A stretch of DNA of 64,000 nucleotides from Streptomyces lunaelactis. GTDB lineage: Bacteria > Actinomycetota > Actinomycetes > Streptomycetales > Streptomycetaceae. Under the pieces are notes generated by a model that saw nothing but the letters and a program-made list of their open reading frames with translations, searched no databases and was not told where the DNA came from. Numbering within the stretch: the first letter of the stretch is position 1; each line of letters begins with the position of its first letter. The translations under genes and the position numbers were made by a program. Where the stretch lies: the NCBI RefSeq assembly GCF_003054555.1, contig NZ_CP026304.1, positions 5,394,001 through 5,458,000 on the forward strand, read 5' to 3'. Below, piece by piece: positions 35,905 to 44,294 of this stretch.

Positions 35905-37089
35905 CTACAGCCCCACCCAGGCTGCAAGGTGATCGAGAGTGTCGGGCGTACGGCGCGAGACGTGGACGAGGCCGCGGATCGTCTCCCGTGCCCCTGAGTG
36001 ATAGCGGGTTTGCTGCGGAGCCAATCGCCGTGCCCTGACGATGGACTTCAGGGCCGCCTCCGTGCGCCCGGCCTCCATCTGGGCCCGCGCCTGATCGACG
36101 TGGAAGTGGGCTGCGCGGGAGACAGCCCAGTCGTCCGGGATCTCGAGCTCTGCCGCGTACCGCAGAGCTTTTCCGTACTGCCGCATCTCGACATGCGCCG
36201 ACACCGCGTGCACCGCGACATTGGTCGGCCCGAAGGACAGCCAATGGACGTCCTTGGCTTCACCCACCTGATCGGCATAGCTGCCGGCCTCGGCCAGATG
36301 GGTCGCAACGGCATGCTCGTCGCTGGCGCGTGCGGCGATGATCGAGGCGCCGAGGTGGAGTTGTCCGGTGACCGCATGGCGTTCGTGGGTCGGCGGAGCC
36401 TGTTCCAGGATTCCGTGCCCGGAGGAGATCAGCCGCCGGCCGATCGAGTACTCACCCTCACGGAAGTAGACGAGTGCGCGCATGTACTGGCGCACCGCGC
36501 CCAGCAGGGGATCGGAGGCCCGCGCCGCCGCCCAGTCCATCCGGTCCAGCGCCACTGTCGACAGGTCGTAGTACCCGAGCTTCACCGACACGTCGTGCGC
36601 GGTGCGGTACGTGCTCGCCAGCGTGGCCCACAGCTGGGAGGACGGCGTTCGATGCGCAGCCGTCGTGATCTCTGCGATCGCAGCGGGGAGTTCGAGGGCA
36701 GCGTCGTACAGCTTCGTCGCACGGATCTGTGCGCAAAGGTGATCAGCGGAGGTCCGTAGCTGATCGGCAGGACGCGGTGTGATCTCCGGGTCGGCCCCGA
36801 GATCGTAGAGGTCGAGCGCTTCGCGGATCGGCCGGATCAGCTCGGCCAGCCGGTCCTGCTGGAGCTCGGTCACATACGGCTGCCCGGTCAGCGCCGTGAC
36901 GTCGATGCACAGCGCCTTGGCGACAGCGGCCACGAGGTCGGGGCTGGCCGGTTTGTGCCCCGACTCCACCTGAGTCAGCAGGCTGTACGAGTACGGGATC
37001 CGCTGGGCCAGCCCGCGCTGAGTGAGCCCGGTTCGCTTGCGGTGGTGCGCGATCCGGGTTCCGGTGTGTTCCTCGTCGGGGAAGGGCAT
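35905..37089 (-). CDS. XRE-family regulator with TPR-like sensor domain
   Basis: A 394-residue protein. An N-terminal HTH (about residues 10-65, RIAHHRKRTGLTQRGLAQRI, SYSLLTQVESGHKPAS) is followed by about 300 residues of paired helices like TPR regulators. These may bind a peptide or small ligand. ATG 37089 follows GGAGCC and starts shortly before the HTH. It is divergent from a flavoprotein gene 131 bp away and near an RsbW/DUF7848 pair, a recurring Streptomyces neighbourhood. The target genes are probably the divergent flavoprotein or its own operon (inference). Confidence 0.82.
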   Translation of the reverse strand: MPFPDEEHTGTRIAHHRKRTGLTQRGLAQRIPYSYSLLTQVESGHKPASPDLVAAVAKALCIDVTALTGQPYVTELQQDRLAELIRPIREALDLYDLGADPEITPRPADQLRTSADHLCAQIRATKLYDAALELPAAIAEITTAAHRTPSSQLWATLASTYRTAHDVSVKLGYYDLSTVALDRMDWAAARASDPLLGAVRQYMRALVYFREGEYSIGRRLISSGHGILEQAPPTHERHAVTGQLHLGASIIAARASDEHAVATHLAEAGSYADQVGEAKDVHWLSFGPTNVAVHAVSAHVEMRQYGKALRYAAELEIPDDWAVSRAAHFHVDQARAQMEAGRTEAALKSIVRARRLAPQQTRYHSGARETIRGLVHVSRRTPDTLDHLAAWVGL

Positions 37090-37220
37090 GAGGGCTCCAT
37101 TCCGGGACTTGCTCACCGGGAACGCTACCCGTCGGGCGGATACGGAGAACGGTGAACGATGATCTGCCACCCCATCAAGCTCAGTTGCAGCCGAAGGCCG
37201 ACTCGGGATGAACTGCGCCC

Positions 37221-37775
37221 ATGACGGCGAAGACGGCGAACCAGGTCCTTTACCTGCTGGGCAGCGCGGCGCCGCCTGTGCTCAACGTCGCGGGCGTGAT
37301 CGAGCAGGCGAAGGCGGCGGGTTGGGACGTATGCCTCGGCCTGACGCCGACGGCCGCGCGCTGGCTGGACGACCAACTGCCCGCTCTGGAGAGGCTCACC
37401 GGGCACCCCGTACGCTGCCAGTACAAGCTGCCCAGGGAGCCGGACGTCTGGCCACCCGCTGACGTTGCCGTGATCGCTCCTGCGACGTTCAACACGATCA
37501 ACCAGTGGGCGCTGGGGATCACGGACAAGTTCATCGTCGGCTTCGCTGCCGAGGCCATCGGCAAGGGCATCCCGCTGATCACGATGCCTTGCGTGAACGT
37601 CGCCTACGTCCAGCACGTCCAGTTCGAGCGCAGCGTCGACACTCTTCGTTCGATGGGCGTCACGGTGCTCTACGGCGGAGGCGGTTTCGTACCGAACGAG
37701 CCGGGGCAAGGGCGGCCGAATGAGTACCCCTGGCACTTGGCACTGGACACTGCCTCGTCAGTTCTCTCGCCGTGA
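37221..37775 (+). CDS. Flavoprotein of the CoaC/EpiD (HFCD) family
   Basis: A 184-residue single HFCD domain. VLYLLGSAAPPVLNVAGVI is the FMN-binding start. PADVAVIAPATFNTINQWAL matches the PA-x-x-N-T-x-x-K/W motif, followed by GIPLITMPCVN. It lacks a fused CoaB domain and the chromosomal coaBC is normally elsewhere, so it is probably an accessory FMN-dependent decarboxylase or oxidoreductase. No peptide precursor gene is visible nearby. ATG 37221 has only a weak ribosome site. Divergent from the XRE-TPR regulator. Confidence 0.78.
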   Translation: MTAKTANQVLYLLGSAAPPVLNVAGVIEQAKAAGWDVCLGLTPTAARWLDDQLPALERLTGHPVRCQYKLPREPDVWPPADVAVIAPATFNTINQWALGITDKFIVGFAAEAIGKGIPLITMPCVNVAYVQHVQFERSVDTLRSMGVTVLYGGGGFVPNEPGQGRPNEYPWHLALDTASSVLSP

Positions 37776-37866
37776 CACATGGAGCAGGAACCAGCCGAGG
37801 ACCGAGACCGCCCAGCGCAGCCCTCCGGCGCTGCCACGTCCGACGACACGTTGACAATGGAGCCCC

Positions 37867-38412
37867 ATGGGAGACAACACGTTGCTCGTGGCCACGCTGA
37901 CGGGAGCCACGGCGATACTTGCCAGCTGGGTGACCAGCAAGGGAAGCGCACGAGCCGCACAGGTTCAGGCCGATGCCGCGCGAGCGACGCAGCAGTCGGA
38001 GCGGACTCGTGCCTCACGGCGGACGGCCTACGCGGACGTCATTCACAGCTTTCATGCGATCGGCGAGGGATTCCGCGACATCATGCCGGCCGTGGCTGTC
38101 GCGGACGCCGCAGAACGAACCGCAGCCCTGAGAGCCCTCCAGGAGCGCCAGGCCCAGCAGCACGCGGCGATGATGCGGGCTGCCCATGTGGCCCACCTTG
38201 AAGGGCCGGATGAAGTTGCCCGGGCCGCGCGCAGGATGGAGGACGCATCGACTCGGGTGTACTTGGCGATCGGCGCGATGGCTGACGAGGCCGCGATCTA
38301 CAGTCCCGAATTCGACGAGGGATACAGGGAGTTCTGGCAGGCGCTGGATGATTTTGTCGCCGTCGCCAGGGAAGCTCTTGGGGCTGTGCAGCCGGATGTG
38401 TCGCAAGAGTAG
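37867..38412 (+). CDS. Membrane-anchored helical protein, unknown function
   Basis: A 181-residue protein. One hydrophobic segment lies at about residues 5-22 (TLLVATLTGATAILASWV). The rest is almost all helix, rich in Ala, Arg and Gln, with coiled-coil character (ARAAQVQADAARATQQSERT). It resembles many Streptomyces orphans with an N-terminal TM and a long cytosolic helix bundle. GGAG lies close to ATG 37867. It is 91 bp after the flavoprotein gene on the same strand and possibly co-transcribed. No family recognised. Confidence 0.65.
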   Translation: MGDNTLLVATLTGATAILASWVTSKGSARAAQVQADAARATQQSERTRASRRTAYADVIHSFHAIGEGFRDIMPAVAVADAAERTAALRALQERQAQQHAAMMRAAHVAHLEGPDEVARAARRMEDASTRVYLAIGAMADEAAIYSPEFDEGYREFWQALDDFVAVAREALGAVQPDVSQE

Positions 38413-38764
38413 TTGCAGGGTCAGACATCTAAGTGGTCGGCTCCGGAAGTCCTTCGGGGGTTGACACCGGAGCCGGTCGTGGGCGCCGCCGCTCAGGTGT
38501 CGAGGTGATGAGGATCGGTGATTTGGGTCCGGTTCGTTTCGAGTGATGCTCGCGATCAAGTGGTGAGGGCGTAGTTCCGCTGGGCGGGGGTGGTGTAGGG
38601 GCGGCCGTGCTCGCGGGCGGCGTGGAAGCACCAGGCCCTGCCCCTGACCTGCGGATCCTGTTGTTCCGTCAGCTCCTGTGCGGAGCCAGTCGATCATGAT
38701 TGAATGCTGCGCGTCGCGGTGCTCGGGGTGCTGATGCCGCGCGCGCCCGCTCTCTCTTCGTGAT
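38413..38764. other. Gene-poor stretch with a possible minus-strand coding remnant
   Basis: No convincing gene is present. On the minus strand a 45-codon open segment (38693 down to 38556) directly follows an in-frame stop and has no start. It has protein-like composition, ending RPYTTPAQRNYALTT and then a stop. It could be the tail of a lost gene; I do not recognise the family and saw no terminal repeats of an insertion sequence. Confidence 0.3.
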
Positions 38765-38816
38765 GTGACGCGGGTCATATCGGACCCATGTCACGAACGG
38801 AAGGGCAGCTTGCGTC
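38765..38816 (+). promoter_or_regulatory. ECF41-type promoter with overlapping palindrome
   Basis: TGTCAC (38789-38794) and CGTC (38813-38816), 18 bases apart, resemble the TGTCACA/CGTC promoter described for ECF41 sigma factors. The -35 overlaps a 30-bp interrupted palindrome, GTGAC-N3-GGTC-N6-GACC-N3-GTCAC (38765-38794). The leader to the oxidoreductase start is about 45 nt. This fits autoregulation by the downstream sigma factor. Confidence 0.55.
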
Positions 38817-38868
38817 TGGTGGTCGTCCGCACAGCGGGAACGACCGACACGAAAGAGACGGCAGAGCG

Positions 38869-40062
38869 ATGAACACGACAGCAACGCAACAGCACGAGGT
38901 CCTGGTCCTGGGAGCCGGCTACGCCGGGCTCTCCGCCGCGATCCAGCTCGCGGCCCGCACCAGGAAGCGTGGGAACCTGCGAGTGACGCTGGTCAACCCC
39001 TACGTCAACTTCACCGAGCGGCTCCGACTGCACATGACCGCCACCGGCCAGGAGACGGCCGAGATGAACATCCCGGAGCTGCTGGACGGCACCGGCGCCG
39101 CCTTCGTCCGCGGCTGGGTCACAGCCGTGGACGCCGAGGCGAAGACCGTCCGGATCGACGACGACCGGGTCCTGCGCTACGACACCCTGGTCTACGGCCT
39201 GGGCAGCATCGCGGAAACCGTCGCCGTCCCCGGCGTGGACGACCACGCGTACACCCTCAACAGCCCGGAGGACGCCGCCCTTTTCGCCGACCGGCTGACC
39301 CGGCTCGACGGCGGGACCGTCGTGGTCGGCGGCGGCGGCCTCACCGGCGTCGAGGCCGCCGCGGAGATCGCCGAGCGGCACCCGGAGCTCCAGGTGGTGC
39401 TGCTGGGCCGGCAGGAGCCGGGCGCGAGCCTGCACCCGAAGGCCAAAGCCCACCTGGACGCGGCGCTCGCCCGGCTCGGCGTGCGGGTGCGCAGCGGCGT
39501 CGAGGTGGCCAAGGTACTGCCGGACAGCGTCGAGCTCTCGGACGGCTCCGGCGTCCCGGCGGCCGCGGTGCTGTGGACCAGCGGCACCCGCGTCTCGCCG
39601 CTGGCTGCCACCGCGGGCCTGACCGTCGACGAGCGCGGCCGTGTGGTCACCGACAGTGCGCTGCGCTCGGTCTCCCACCCGGATGTCTACGCCGTGGGCG
39701 ACGCGGCGGCGATCCGTCAGGGCTACGGCGTGATGCACGGGACCTGCCAGGGCGGCATGCCCACCGGCGTGCACGCGGCCCTCTCGATCCTGCGGGTGCT
39801 GGCCGGCAAGGAGCCCAAGCCCTTCCGCTTCGGCTACTACCACACACCCGTCAGCCTGGGCCGGAACGACGCCGTCGTGCAGTTCACCCACCCCGACGAC
39901 AGCCCGCGCCGGCTCATGCTGACCGGCAAGCGGGCCGCGAAGTACAAGGAGACGGTCACCGCCGCGCCGTGGCCGACCTTCGCCCGCATGAAGAAGATGC
40001 CCGCCTCGGGCGCGTTCTGGCCGCACGGCGGCCGCTACACCCGGATCCGGAGCGCCAAGTGA
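38869..40062 (+). CDS. FAD-dependent NADH dehydrogenase-like oxidoreductase (ECF41 partner)
   Basis: A 397-residue flavoprotein. VLVLGAGYAGLSAAIQLA is the FAD Rossmann motif. VVVGGGGLTGVEAAAEIAE is the NAD(P)H site, and DVYAVGDAAAI the second FAD contact. The layout is that of type II NADH dehydrogenases or ferredoxin-like reductases; there is no membrane anchor. ECF41 sigma genes are usually adjacent to a carboxymuconolactone decarboxylase, oxidoreductase or epimerase gene, so this is the expected partner. ATG 38869 is preferred to an upstream ATG. Its TGA overlaps the sigma-factor GTG by four bases. Confidence 0.85.
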   Translation: MNTTATQQHEVLVLGAGYAGLSAAIQLAARTRKRGNLRVTLVNPYVNFTERLRLHMTATGQETAEMNIPELLDGTGAAFVRGWVTAVDAEAKTVRIDDDRVLRYDTLVYGLGSIAETVAVPGVDDHAYTLNSPEDAALFADRLTRLDGGTVVVGGGGLTGVEAAAEIAERHPELQVVLLGRQEPGASLHPKAKAHLDAALARLGVRVRSGVEVAKVLPDSVELSDGSGVPAAAVLWTSGTRVSPLAATAGLTVDERGRVVTDSALRSVSHPDVYAVGDAAAIRQGYGVMHGTCQGGMPTGVHAALSILRVLAGKEPKPFRFGYYHTPVSLGRNDAVVQFTHPDDSPRRLMLTGKRAAKYKETVTAAPWPTFARMKKMPASGAFWPHGGRYTRIRSAK

Positions 40063-40976
40063 CCCAGCCACAGCAGGCCGGCCCCGACCAGCTCGCCTTC
40101 CAGCAGTACCGCACCCTGCTCTTCTCCGTCGCCTACCGCCTCCTCGGCACCGCCGCCGACGCCGAGGACGTGGTCCAGGACGCCTGGCTCAAGTGGTCGG
40201 CGGCCGACCGTTCCCAGGTCGCCGACCCCAAGGCCTATCTGACCCGGATCGTCTCCAACCTGGCGATGGAACGGCTTCGTTCGACCCGCCACCAGCGCGA
40301 GACCTACGTCGGACCGTGGCTCCCCGAGCCGATCCTCACCAGCCCGGACACCGCCGACGGCGTCGCCACGGCGGACTCGGTCTCCATGGCCCTGCTGGTC
40401 GTCCTGGAGACGCTGAGCCCCCTGGAGCGCGCGGTCTTCGTGCTGAAGGAGGTCTTCGCCTTCAGCTACGCGGAGATCGCGGAGGCGGTGGAACGCTCGG
40501 AGACAGCAGTCCGGCAGGCCGCGCACCGCGCCCGCGAGCACGTCCAGGCCCGCCGGCCCCGTTTCACCGCGGACCGCGCCCGCCAACGCGACGTCACCGA
40601 GCGCTTTTTCGCGGCGGCGACGGGCGGCGACATCAACACCCTCATGGAGCTGCTCTCCCCGGACGTGACGCTGTGGACCGATGGCGGCGGCAAGGTCCGC
40701 CAGGCCCTCAAGCCGGTCGTCGGCCTGGAGACCGTGGCCCGTTGGTTCGCCGCGCTCGGCACCGTGACCTACCAGGGCATCGAGCCCGGGCAGATGCGGG
40801 CAGAACTCACCTGGATCAACGCCGGCCCGGGCGTGGTCTTCCGCGGCCCGGGCCGCGTGGTCGCCACGCTGACTTTCGACTTCGACCCGGAAGGCCGCAT
40901 CTCGACCATCCACAACGTGGCCAACCCGGACAAGCTCCACGCCGTCGCCGACGGCACTCGGCACGAACTCTTCTGA
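40059..40976 (+). CDS. ECF41-family sigma factor (SigJ-like) with SnoaL-like C-terminal domain
   Basis: A 305-residue protein. Sigma region 2 lies at about residues 12-78 (YRLLGTAADAEDVVQDAWLKW) and region 4 at 108-165 (LSPLERAVFVLKEVF, YAEIAEAVERSETAVRQ). A SnoaL-like domain fills 175-305. All ECF41 marks are present: linker WLPEP (87-91), DGGGK (208-212) and NPDKL (289-293). In ECF41 proteins the C-terminal domain regulates the sigma factor in place of a separate anti-sigma. GTG 40059 overlaps the oxidoreductase stop (GTGA), so the two are coupled. The inducing signal is unknown. Confidence 0.92.
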   Translation: MTQPQQAGPDQLAFQQYRTLLFSVAYRLLGTAADAEDVVQDAWLKWSAADRSQVADPKAYLTRIVSNLAMERLRSTRHQRETYVGPWLPEPILTSPDTADGVATADSVSMALLVVLETLSPLERAVFVLKEVFAFSYAEIAEAVERSETAVRQAAHRAREHVQARRPRFTADRARQRDVTERFFAAATGGDINTLMELLSPDVTLWTDGGGKVRQALKPVVGLETVARWFAALGTVTYQGIEPGQMRAELTWINAGPGVVFRGPGRVVATLTFDFDPEGRISTIHNVANPDKLHAVADGTRHELF

Positions 40977-41105
40977 GTTGCCCGATCATTGTCGACGCCC
41001 TCCGGAATCCCCGTGAGCGCCCGGGTGGCGCGGATGCGCGGCACCGGTCGGATCATCGTGACCCAACCGGCCTTCCCCCAGGGTGTGTTGAGGTAATCCT
41101 GACGA

Positions 41106-41609
41106 CTACTGTGGGGGTGTGTGGATGTCGATGTCGGTGATGAGGCTCCCGCCGTCCGCGTCGAGGATTCCGCACAGGCGGTTGACCGGCGTGTACAGGG
41201 GCCTGGCGTCGGATTCGATGCCGTCTTCGTCTTCGAAGTCGAAGAGCCGGTCGAACGGCACGGTGACGAACGGCCACACGGCCGGGTCGGCGTCGGCGGA
41301 GTCAGGGTGGTACTGCCACTGGGTGCCGCAGGTGCGGTTGTGGACCTCGCCGACATACCAGGCGGCCGTCTGGAGGAAGTCGCTGCCGCGTTCCTCCCAT
41401 GCCTGGTCGCTGCTGGTGCAGCGGGAGCGAACGAGGGCCTCCAGGCGCTCAAGGGAGCCGGGGGTGAAGTCCCAGTCCCCGTCGTGCCGCTGGGCCCATG
41501 CGGGGAACTCTTGCTGCTGGATCTGACGCCAGGCGTCCAGGACGGGGTTGCTGGAGCGTACGCGGTCCAGCTCGGCCAGTTCCTGGTACTCGTCGTCGGT
41601 CATCTCCAT
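41106..41609 (-). CDS. Hypothetical protein
   Basis: A 167-residue, acidic, soluble-looking protein (MEMTDDEYQELAELDRVRS, WDFTPGSLERLEALVRSRC, FDFEDEDGIESDARPLY). Trp/Asp-rich segments suggest a compact fold. No motif, signal or membrane segment is recognised. ATG 41609 has TAGGGT (41618-41623, minus strand) eight bases upstream, a leaderless pattern, so it is preferred to an earlier ATG. It is divergent from the large LADTG protein gene (178-bp gap). The short gap 40977-41105 before it holds nothing evident. Confidence 0.65.
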   Translation of the reverse strand: MEMTDDEYQELAELDRVRSSNPVLDAWRQIQQQEFPAWAQRHDGDWDFTPGSLERLEALVRSRCTSSDQAWEERGSDFLQTAAWYVGEVHNRTCGTQWQYHPDSADADPAVWPFVTVPFDRLFDFEDEDGIESDARPLYTPVNRLCGILDADGGSLITDIDIHTPPQ

Positions 41610-41787
41610 ACCGGCCGACCCTACCCGGCACCTCTGACAGTGCGGCAGCGGCCCGTACGTCGCGCCCCAATTGGGTTGCATTCACAGAGAGTTCAGGTAC
41701 TAGGCTGCCTCGTTGGCGGTGTCATGTCACGGGGGCTCACACCGCTCTCACCTGTCCCCAGGCCCCCGCAGGTAAGGGACAAAGCAC

Positions 41788-44103
41788 TTGAAAACCATAC
41801 GTTCACGCGTGAGGGCACGCCTGGCATCGGCTGTCGCGGTCGCCGCCGCGGCAACCCTCGCGTTCACCGGCCTTCCGGGCCTGACCTCCAGCGCGGATGC
41901 CGCACCGAAGCCGCCGAACCCGGGCATGCTCTGCCGCGACTACTTCGATCTCGCGGAAGATCTCGTTGCCATCGTGGAGATGCCCGACGGGGATGCGTCG
42001 CGGGCGAAGTCCCAGTGGGACACCTACGAGTACGAGAACCCGGGCAAGAAGTGGGACGGTCTTCAGGGGCCGTCCGAGGCGGACTACAAGCGCCTGGAGC
42101 TGGAGACCAAGGAGCCTCCGAAGTCCCGGCCGGTCGACCGGGTCTGGTGGAAGTGGATCCGGGCCAGCAAGAAGAACCCGAACGCGTTCGGGGACTTCAC
42201 CTACTGGCGCGACATCATCCTGATCAAGAACGCCGGGAACGACCCGCGCGGCAAGGCGTTCGAGAAGAAGATCATCAAGGAACACGGGCTCGTCGGCGAC
42301 GACTGGATCTGCCAGAAGGAGTTCGACTTCACCGACCCCGACACCGGCAAGACCCACCGGCGCCAGGCGGACGTCTGGAACAAGAGCACCGGACAGCAGC
42401 TGGAGATCAAGTCCAACGGGCACCCGGACCCCAAGCAGAAGCCCGGCGACATCGCCTGGTCCAAGCAGAAGGAAAGCCCGGTCAAGTCCCTGAAGTACGT
42501 CTTCGCCGAGCCGCAGGAGAAGTCCGCCAAGGACCACCTGAACGAGCTGAAGAAGAACGCCCCGGGCAAGGTCACCGAGTACAACTACCGCTCCCGCAAG
42601 GCCGAGCTGGCCCCGGGCGGCGGCGTGCGGGACAAGTCGACCACCATGCAGCCCCCCGGATCCAAGGGGGTGACCGGCGGCGGCGCGCAGGACCTGATCC
42701 GCGAGTCGCGCCCGAACCCGAAGGACATGAAGGAGTTCCTGGACCGCAAGAACGCGGCCGACCCCAACCGGCTCCAGCCCAAGGGGCCCGGCGGGGTGGA
42801 CTTCACCACCCTGGAGCTGCGGTACATCGGCAAGCCGGTCAAGGGCAAAGGCGTCGACTACAGCTTCTCCGCCAAGGAAGTCCCCGAGGACACCGCCGGC
42901 TGGGGAGGCAAGGAAAAGGCGCAGCTCATCAACGACGCGTTCTTCACCTGGCTCGCCCTGACCCCGGAGAAGTTCTGGGTCAACCTCAACCCGGACCAGC
43001 CCGACAAGATCATGGACAGCGCGTTCGGGAAGACCGACGCCGGACGGATCCTGCTGGAAGCCGACCTGGAGCTGAAGAGGGACTTCGCCGATGCGATGAA
43101 CCCGAAGAAGCGCCCGGAGGCCGACCAGTACTGGAAGTCGCTGCCCCGCAACGCTGAGGGCATTCCCTGCTGGTTCCAGGTCCGCAACTGGATCGAGCCG
43201 GACACCGCGGTCGTCCGCGAGGAGAACGGCGGCATCCACATCCTGGACACGCCGCTGAAGGTCAAGGCCCAGTACCTGAAGATCGACAACATGCCGGGCG
43301 ACCCGTACCTGTGCGAGTTCAACGAGGCCGAGAAGAAGGCCACCGAAGACCGCATGAACCGGCTGATCATGCCCGAGGTCGAGAGGCGCGTGAACAACGA
43401 CCCGCGCTACGCCGAACTGCGCCGCGTCTACACGGCCCGGGTAGCGGCGGAGTTCATCCGCCAGCAGGACGCCAAGACCCCCACCGACTACCACAAGGTC
43501 ATCAACAGCAACGACGTCTCCTCGTGGCCGCTGCGCGGCGAGAACAAGGACTGGACGCGGGAGAGCGTGTACCAGGCGTACCTGAAGTCGCTGCGTGAGG
43601 GCGAACAGCAGTGGGAGCACGACGCCGGCGGCGGCCCCTACACCATCAGCGTGGGCGGAGTGGACTTCTCCAAGCAGCCCAAGCGGAACATGACCAAGCC
43701 CCGCTTCGACACCGAGCACCGCTACCTCCCTCGCGAGACGAAGTCATCGGTGCGCACGCTGACGGACAACGCCAAGGACGGCGAGAAGAACCTTCTGCTC
43801 CTGGGCGGCAACACCGTCGCCTCCGACCTCTCCGGCGGCGGCGACACCCCGGACCCGACGCCGACTCCCACGCCGACGCCGACCAAGCCGGGTGAGCCGA
43901 CGGACAAGCCCACCGACCCCACCACGCCCCCGGCTACCGGCGGCAGCAGCGGCGGCACGGGCGGGAAGGACCCGCATGGCGACCTCGCCGACACCGGCTC
44001 CAGCACGCCGGTCGGAATGATCGCCGGACTCGCCGCAGCCCTCGCGGCCATCGGCGGCGGCCTGGTGTGGTGGAAGCGCCGCCGCACCGCCGACCAGGAG
44101 TAG
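41788..44103 (+). CDS. Large LADTG cell-wall-anchored protein with PD-(D/E)XK-like nuclease motif
   Basis: A 771-residue secreted protein. The signal peptide (residues 1-39) ends SSADAAP. Residues 135-265 contain RQADVWNKSTGQQLEIKSN, where Asp195 and Glu206-x-Lys208 match the D-x(n)-ExK core of PD-(D/E)XK nucleases; SLKYVFAEP and VTEYNY beyond it fit the later strand pattern of restriction-endonuclease-fold toxins. Residues 335-680 are a large domain of unknown type (GGVDFTTLELRYIG). A Pro/Thr-rich stalk (PTPTPTPTPT) precedes LADTG (733-737), a TM helix and KRRR. It is therefore anchored outside the cell by class E sortase. It starts with TTG after AAGGGAC, which is rare. No immunity gene is obvious nearby. 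The nuclease call rests on the motif only. Confidence 0.7.
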   Translation: MKTIRSRVRARLASAVAVAAAATLAFTGLPGLTSSADAAPKPPNPGMLCRDYFDLAEDLVAIVEMPDGDASRAKSQWDTYEYENPGKKWDGLQGPSEADYKRLELETKEPPKSRPVDRVWWKWIRASKKNPNAFGDFTYWRDIILIKNAGNDPRGKAFEKKIIKEHGLVGDDWICQKEFDFTDPDTGKTHRRQADVWNKSTGQQLEIKSNGHPDPKQKPGDIAWSKQKESPVKSLKYVFAEPQEKSAKDHLNELKKNAPGKVTEYNYRSRKAELAPGGGVRDKSTTMQPPGSKGVTGGGAQDLIRESRPNPKDMKEFLDRKNAADPNRLQPKGPGGVDFTTLELRYIGKPVKGKGVDYSFSAKEVPEDTAGWGGKEKAQLINDAFFTWLALTPEKFWVNLNPDQPDKIMDSAFGKTDAGRILLEADLELKRDFADAMNPKKRPEADQYWKSLPRNAEGIPCWFQVRNWIEPDTAVVREENGGIHILDTPLKVKAQYLKIDNMPGDPYLCEFNEAEKKATEDRMNRLIMPEVERRVNNDPRYAELRRVYTARVAAEFIRQQDAKTPTDYHKVINSNDVSSWPLRGENKDWTRESVYQAYLKSLREGEQQWEHDAGGGPYTISVGGVDFSKQPKRNMTKPRFDTEHRYLPRETKSSVRTLTDNAKDGEKNLLLLGGNTVASDLSGGGDTPDPTPTPTPTPTKPGEPTDKPTDPTTPPATGGSSGGTGGKDPHGDLADTGSSTPVGMIAGLAAALAAIGGGLVWWKRRRTADQE

Positions 44104-44125
44104 TCGGACCACAGCGCTTTCATAG

Positions 44126-44176
44126 CGGCTTCGGCCCCGCACCCTACGACTACGACTGGGTGCGGGGCCGAAGCCG
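44126..44176. terminator. Strong terminator after the LADTG protein gene
   Basis: An 18-bp perfect stem (44127-44144 with 44158-44175, extended one pair) has a 13-nt loop. It lies 24 bp beyond the stop and faces a convergent gene, so it probably acts in both directions. Confidence 0.85.
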
Positions 44177-44294
44177 TCTATCAGTTCACTCCGCCAGTGC
44201 GGGACGGGCCACCGGCATGTTGCTGTACGACAGGTAATGGGCGTCCCATGTCTTCCCAGGTCAACGTGCGGTCTGCTGCGGGGGGATTGCTCGA

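Noticed and set aside
38413..38764. Insertion-sequence remnant
   Set aside because: No terminal inverted repeats, target duplications or transposase motifs could be seen.
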